Origin: Burkholderia cenocepacia | GTDB taxonomy: Bacteria > Pseudomonadota > Gammaproteobacteria > Burkholderiales > Burkholderiaceae | Length of the DNA stretch: 64,000 bases | Direction of reading: 5' to 3' | NCBI RefSeq assembly: GCF_900446215.1 | Contig: NZ_UAQZ01000018.1 | Location: forward strand, 62,001 to 126,000 | Shown: piece after piece, positions 63,154 through 64,000 of the stretch | Layout of the letters: each line of letters opens with the position of its first letter | How positions within the stretch are numbered: the first letter of the stretch is position 1 | The notes under the pieces: model-generated | Database searches by the model: none | Seen by the model: only the letters and a program-made list of their open reading frames with translations | What the model was told of the DNA's origin: nothing | Position numbers and translations under genes: made by a program

Positions 63154-64000
63154 TTACCCCACCCGAAACCCACCCTGCTCCACCGTCAACCCCGCAAACA
63201 CCGACCAATCGCAATCGCCCATGCCCGCCTCGACGGCTTCCGCCATTCGGTCCCGCACCACGGCGAGCATCGGCAACGTGCGGCCCGCCTGCGCGGCGGC
63301 GTCGCCTGCGAGGCGCAGATCCTTCAATCCGAGCGACGCCTTGAAGCCGGGCCGATACGCGTTCTCGACGATATTGCGCGAATAGGTCCGATACGGACGG
63401 CTGCCGAACAGCGTGCCGAGGATCAACTCGAAGAACCGCGTGCGCGAAAGCCCGTTCGCCTCGGTGAGCACGACCGCTTCGGCCATCGCCTCGATCGCCA
63501 TCGTGATCATCATGTTGCACGCGAGTTTCGCGGCATAAGCGGCGGGCGGCGCTTCGCCCAGGTCCCACACCTGCTTGCCGATGGCGTCGAGCGCCGGCAT
63601 GACGCGCGCGAGCGCCGCCGGCGCGCCCGCGGCCAGCACGTTCAGCTCGCCCTGCGCCGCGACGTCGGGGCGCCCGAGCACCGGCGCGGCCACATAAGCG
63701 ACGCCCGCCGCGCGATGAAGCGCGACCAGCTCGTGCGCGAACGCGACCGAGATCGTCGATGCGACCACATGCACGAGCCCCGGCCGCGCCTGCTGCAACA
63801 GCTTCGCATCGAGCAGCACGGCGCGGATCGCCGCGTCGTCGGACAGCATCGTCAACGCAACGTCGGCCTGCAGCGCATGCACCGGCGCGGCGACCATGCG
63901 CACGCCGTCGACGGCGCCGCCCGACCGATTCCACGCCGTCACCGCATGGCCGGCGGCGACCAGATTGCGGGCCATCTCGCGCCCCATCGAACCCATCCCG
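63154..64000 (-). CDS. NAD(P)-dependent 3-hydroxyisobutyrate-dehydrogenase-like oxidoreductase, 5' end missing
   Basis: At least 281 residues of a beta-hydroxyacid dehydrogenase. The glycine-rich cofactor segment GSMGREMARNLVAAGH is at the very edge, and its first residues lie beyond the window. The domain-joining helix has the conserved lysine in AAKLACNMMI, and the substrate segment includes APVLGRPDVAAQGEL, as in glyoxylate/succinic-semialdehyde reductase-like members. The exact substrate cannot be told. Confidence 0.88.
   Translation of the reverse strand, partial: GMGSMGREMARNLVAAGHAVTAWNRSGGAVDGVRMVAAPVHALQADVALTMLSDDAAIRAVLLDAKLLQQARPGLVHVVASTISVAFAHELVALHRAAGVAYVAAPVLGRPDVAAQGELNVLAAGAPAALARVMPALDAIGKQVWDLGEAPPAAYAAKLACNMMITMAIEAMAEAVVLTEANGLSRTRFFELILGTLFGSRPYRTYSRNIVENAYRPGFKASLGLKDLRLAGDAAAQAGRTLPMLAVVRDRMAEAVEAGMGDCDWSVFAGLTVEQGGFRVG

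Overview
The window is high-GC Betaproteobacterial chromosome, almost certainly Burkholderia and most like the B. cepacia complex. The evidence is strong third-position GC bias, BenE, MctP-type and PACE transporters, a family-typical ParE/ParC pair, a GGDEF-EAL protein and Burkholderia-style small lipoproteins. About 56 kb is core-type DNA. Positions ~45,190-53,100 form one accessory block.

Left part (1-25 kb): a MoxR ATPase/VWA pair, a benzoate symporter, transaldolase, a monocarboxylate symporter with its DUF3311 partner, a GT87-type membrane protein and the overlapping trio htpG-ubiC-DNA glycosylase. A MocR regulator diverges from a five-gene run (Glyoxalase-like, EamA exporter, aminotransferase, RidA, PhzF-like) that looks like an amino-acid or imine handling module. 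A GGDEF-EAL protein, a chromate transporter and a PACE efflux gene with its divergent LysR regulator follow.

Middle part (25-45 kb): CopD-like protein, parE-parC (with DnaA-box-like sites upstream of parE), an Uup-type ABC-F ATPase, rubredoxin, tRNA-Arg(CCT), an ECF sigma/membrane protein/ferredoxin/methyltransferase operon, initiator tRNA-Met, a divergent SDR/TetR pair, ecotin, small envelope proteins, an MFS pump, otsA overlapping a small ATPase gene, and two tandem paralogous lipoproteins.

Accessory block (45.2-53.1 kb): a visibly AT-rich minus-strand cassette reads as an orphan type VI secretion set: an EF-hand plus lysozyme-like effector, a secreted candidate immunity protein, a PAAR tip protein and a further exported protein. 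Next come an integrase stump, a 33-bp palindrome, an IS21-family element, a UvrD-like helicase fragment cut at both ends, and an IS5-family element with a -1 frameshift site.

Right part (53.1-64 kb): a XapX protein, then a closely packed minus-strand series dld-lutA-lutB-lutC-FUSC-porin. It links lactate oxidation (quinone-linked D-lactate dehydrogenase and the LutABC iron-sulfur complex) to an aromatic-acid-efflux-like protein and a porin. A LysR regulator and a 3-hydroxyisobutyrate-dehydrogenase-like gene, cut by the window end, close the region.
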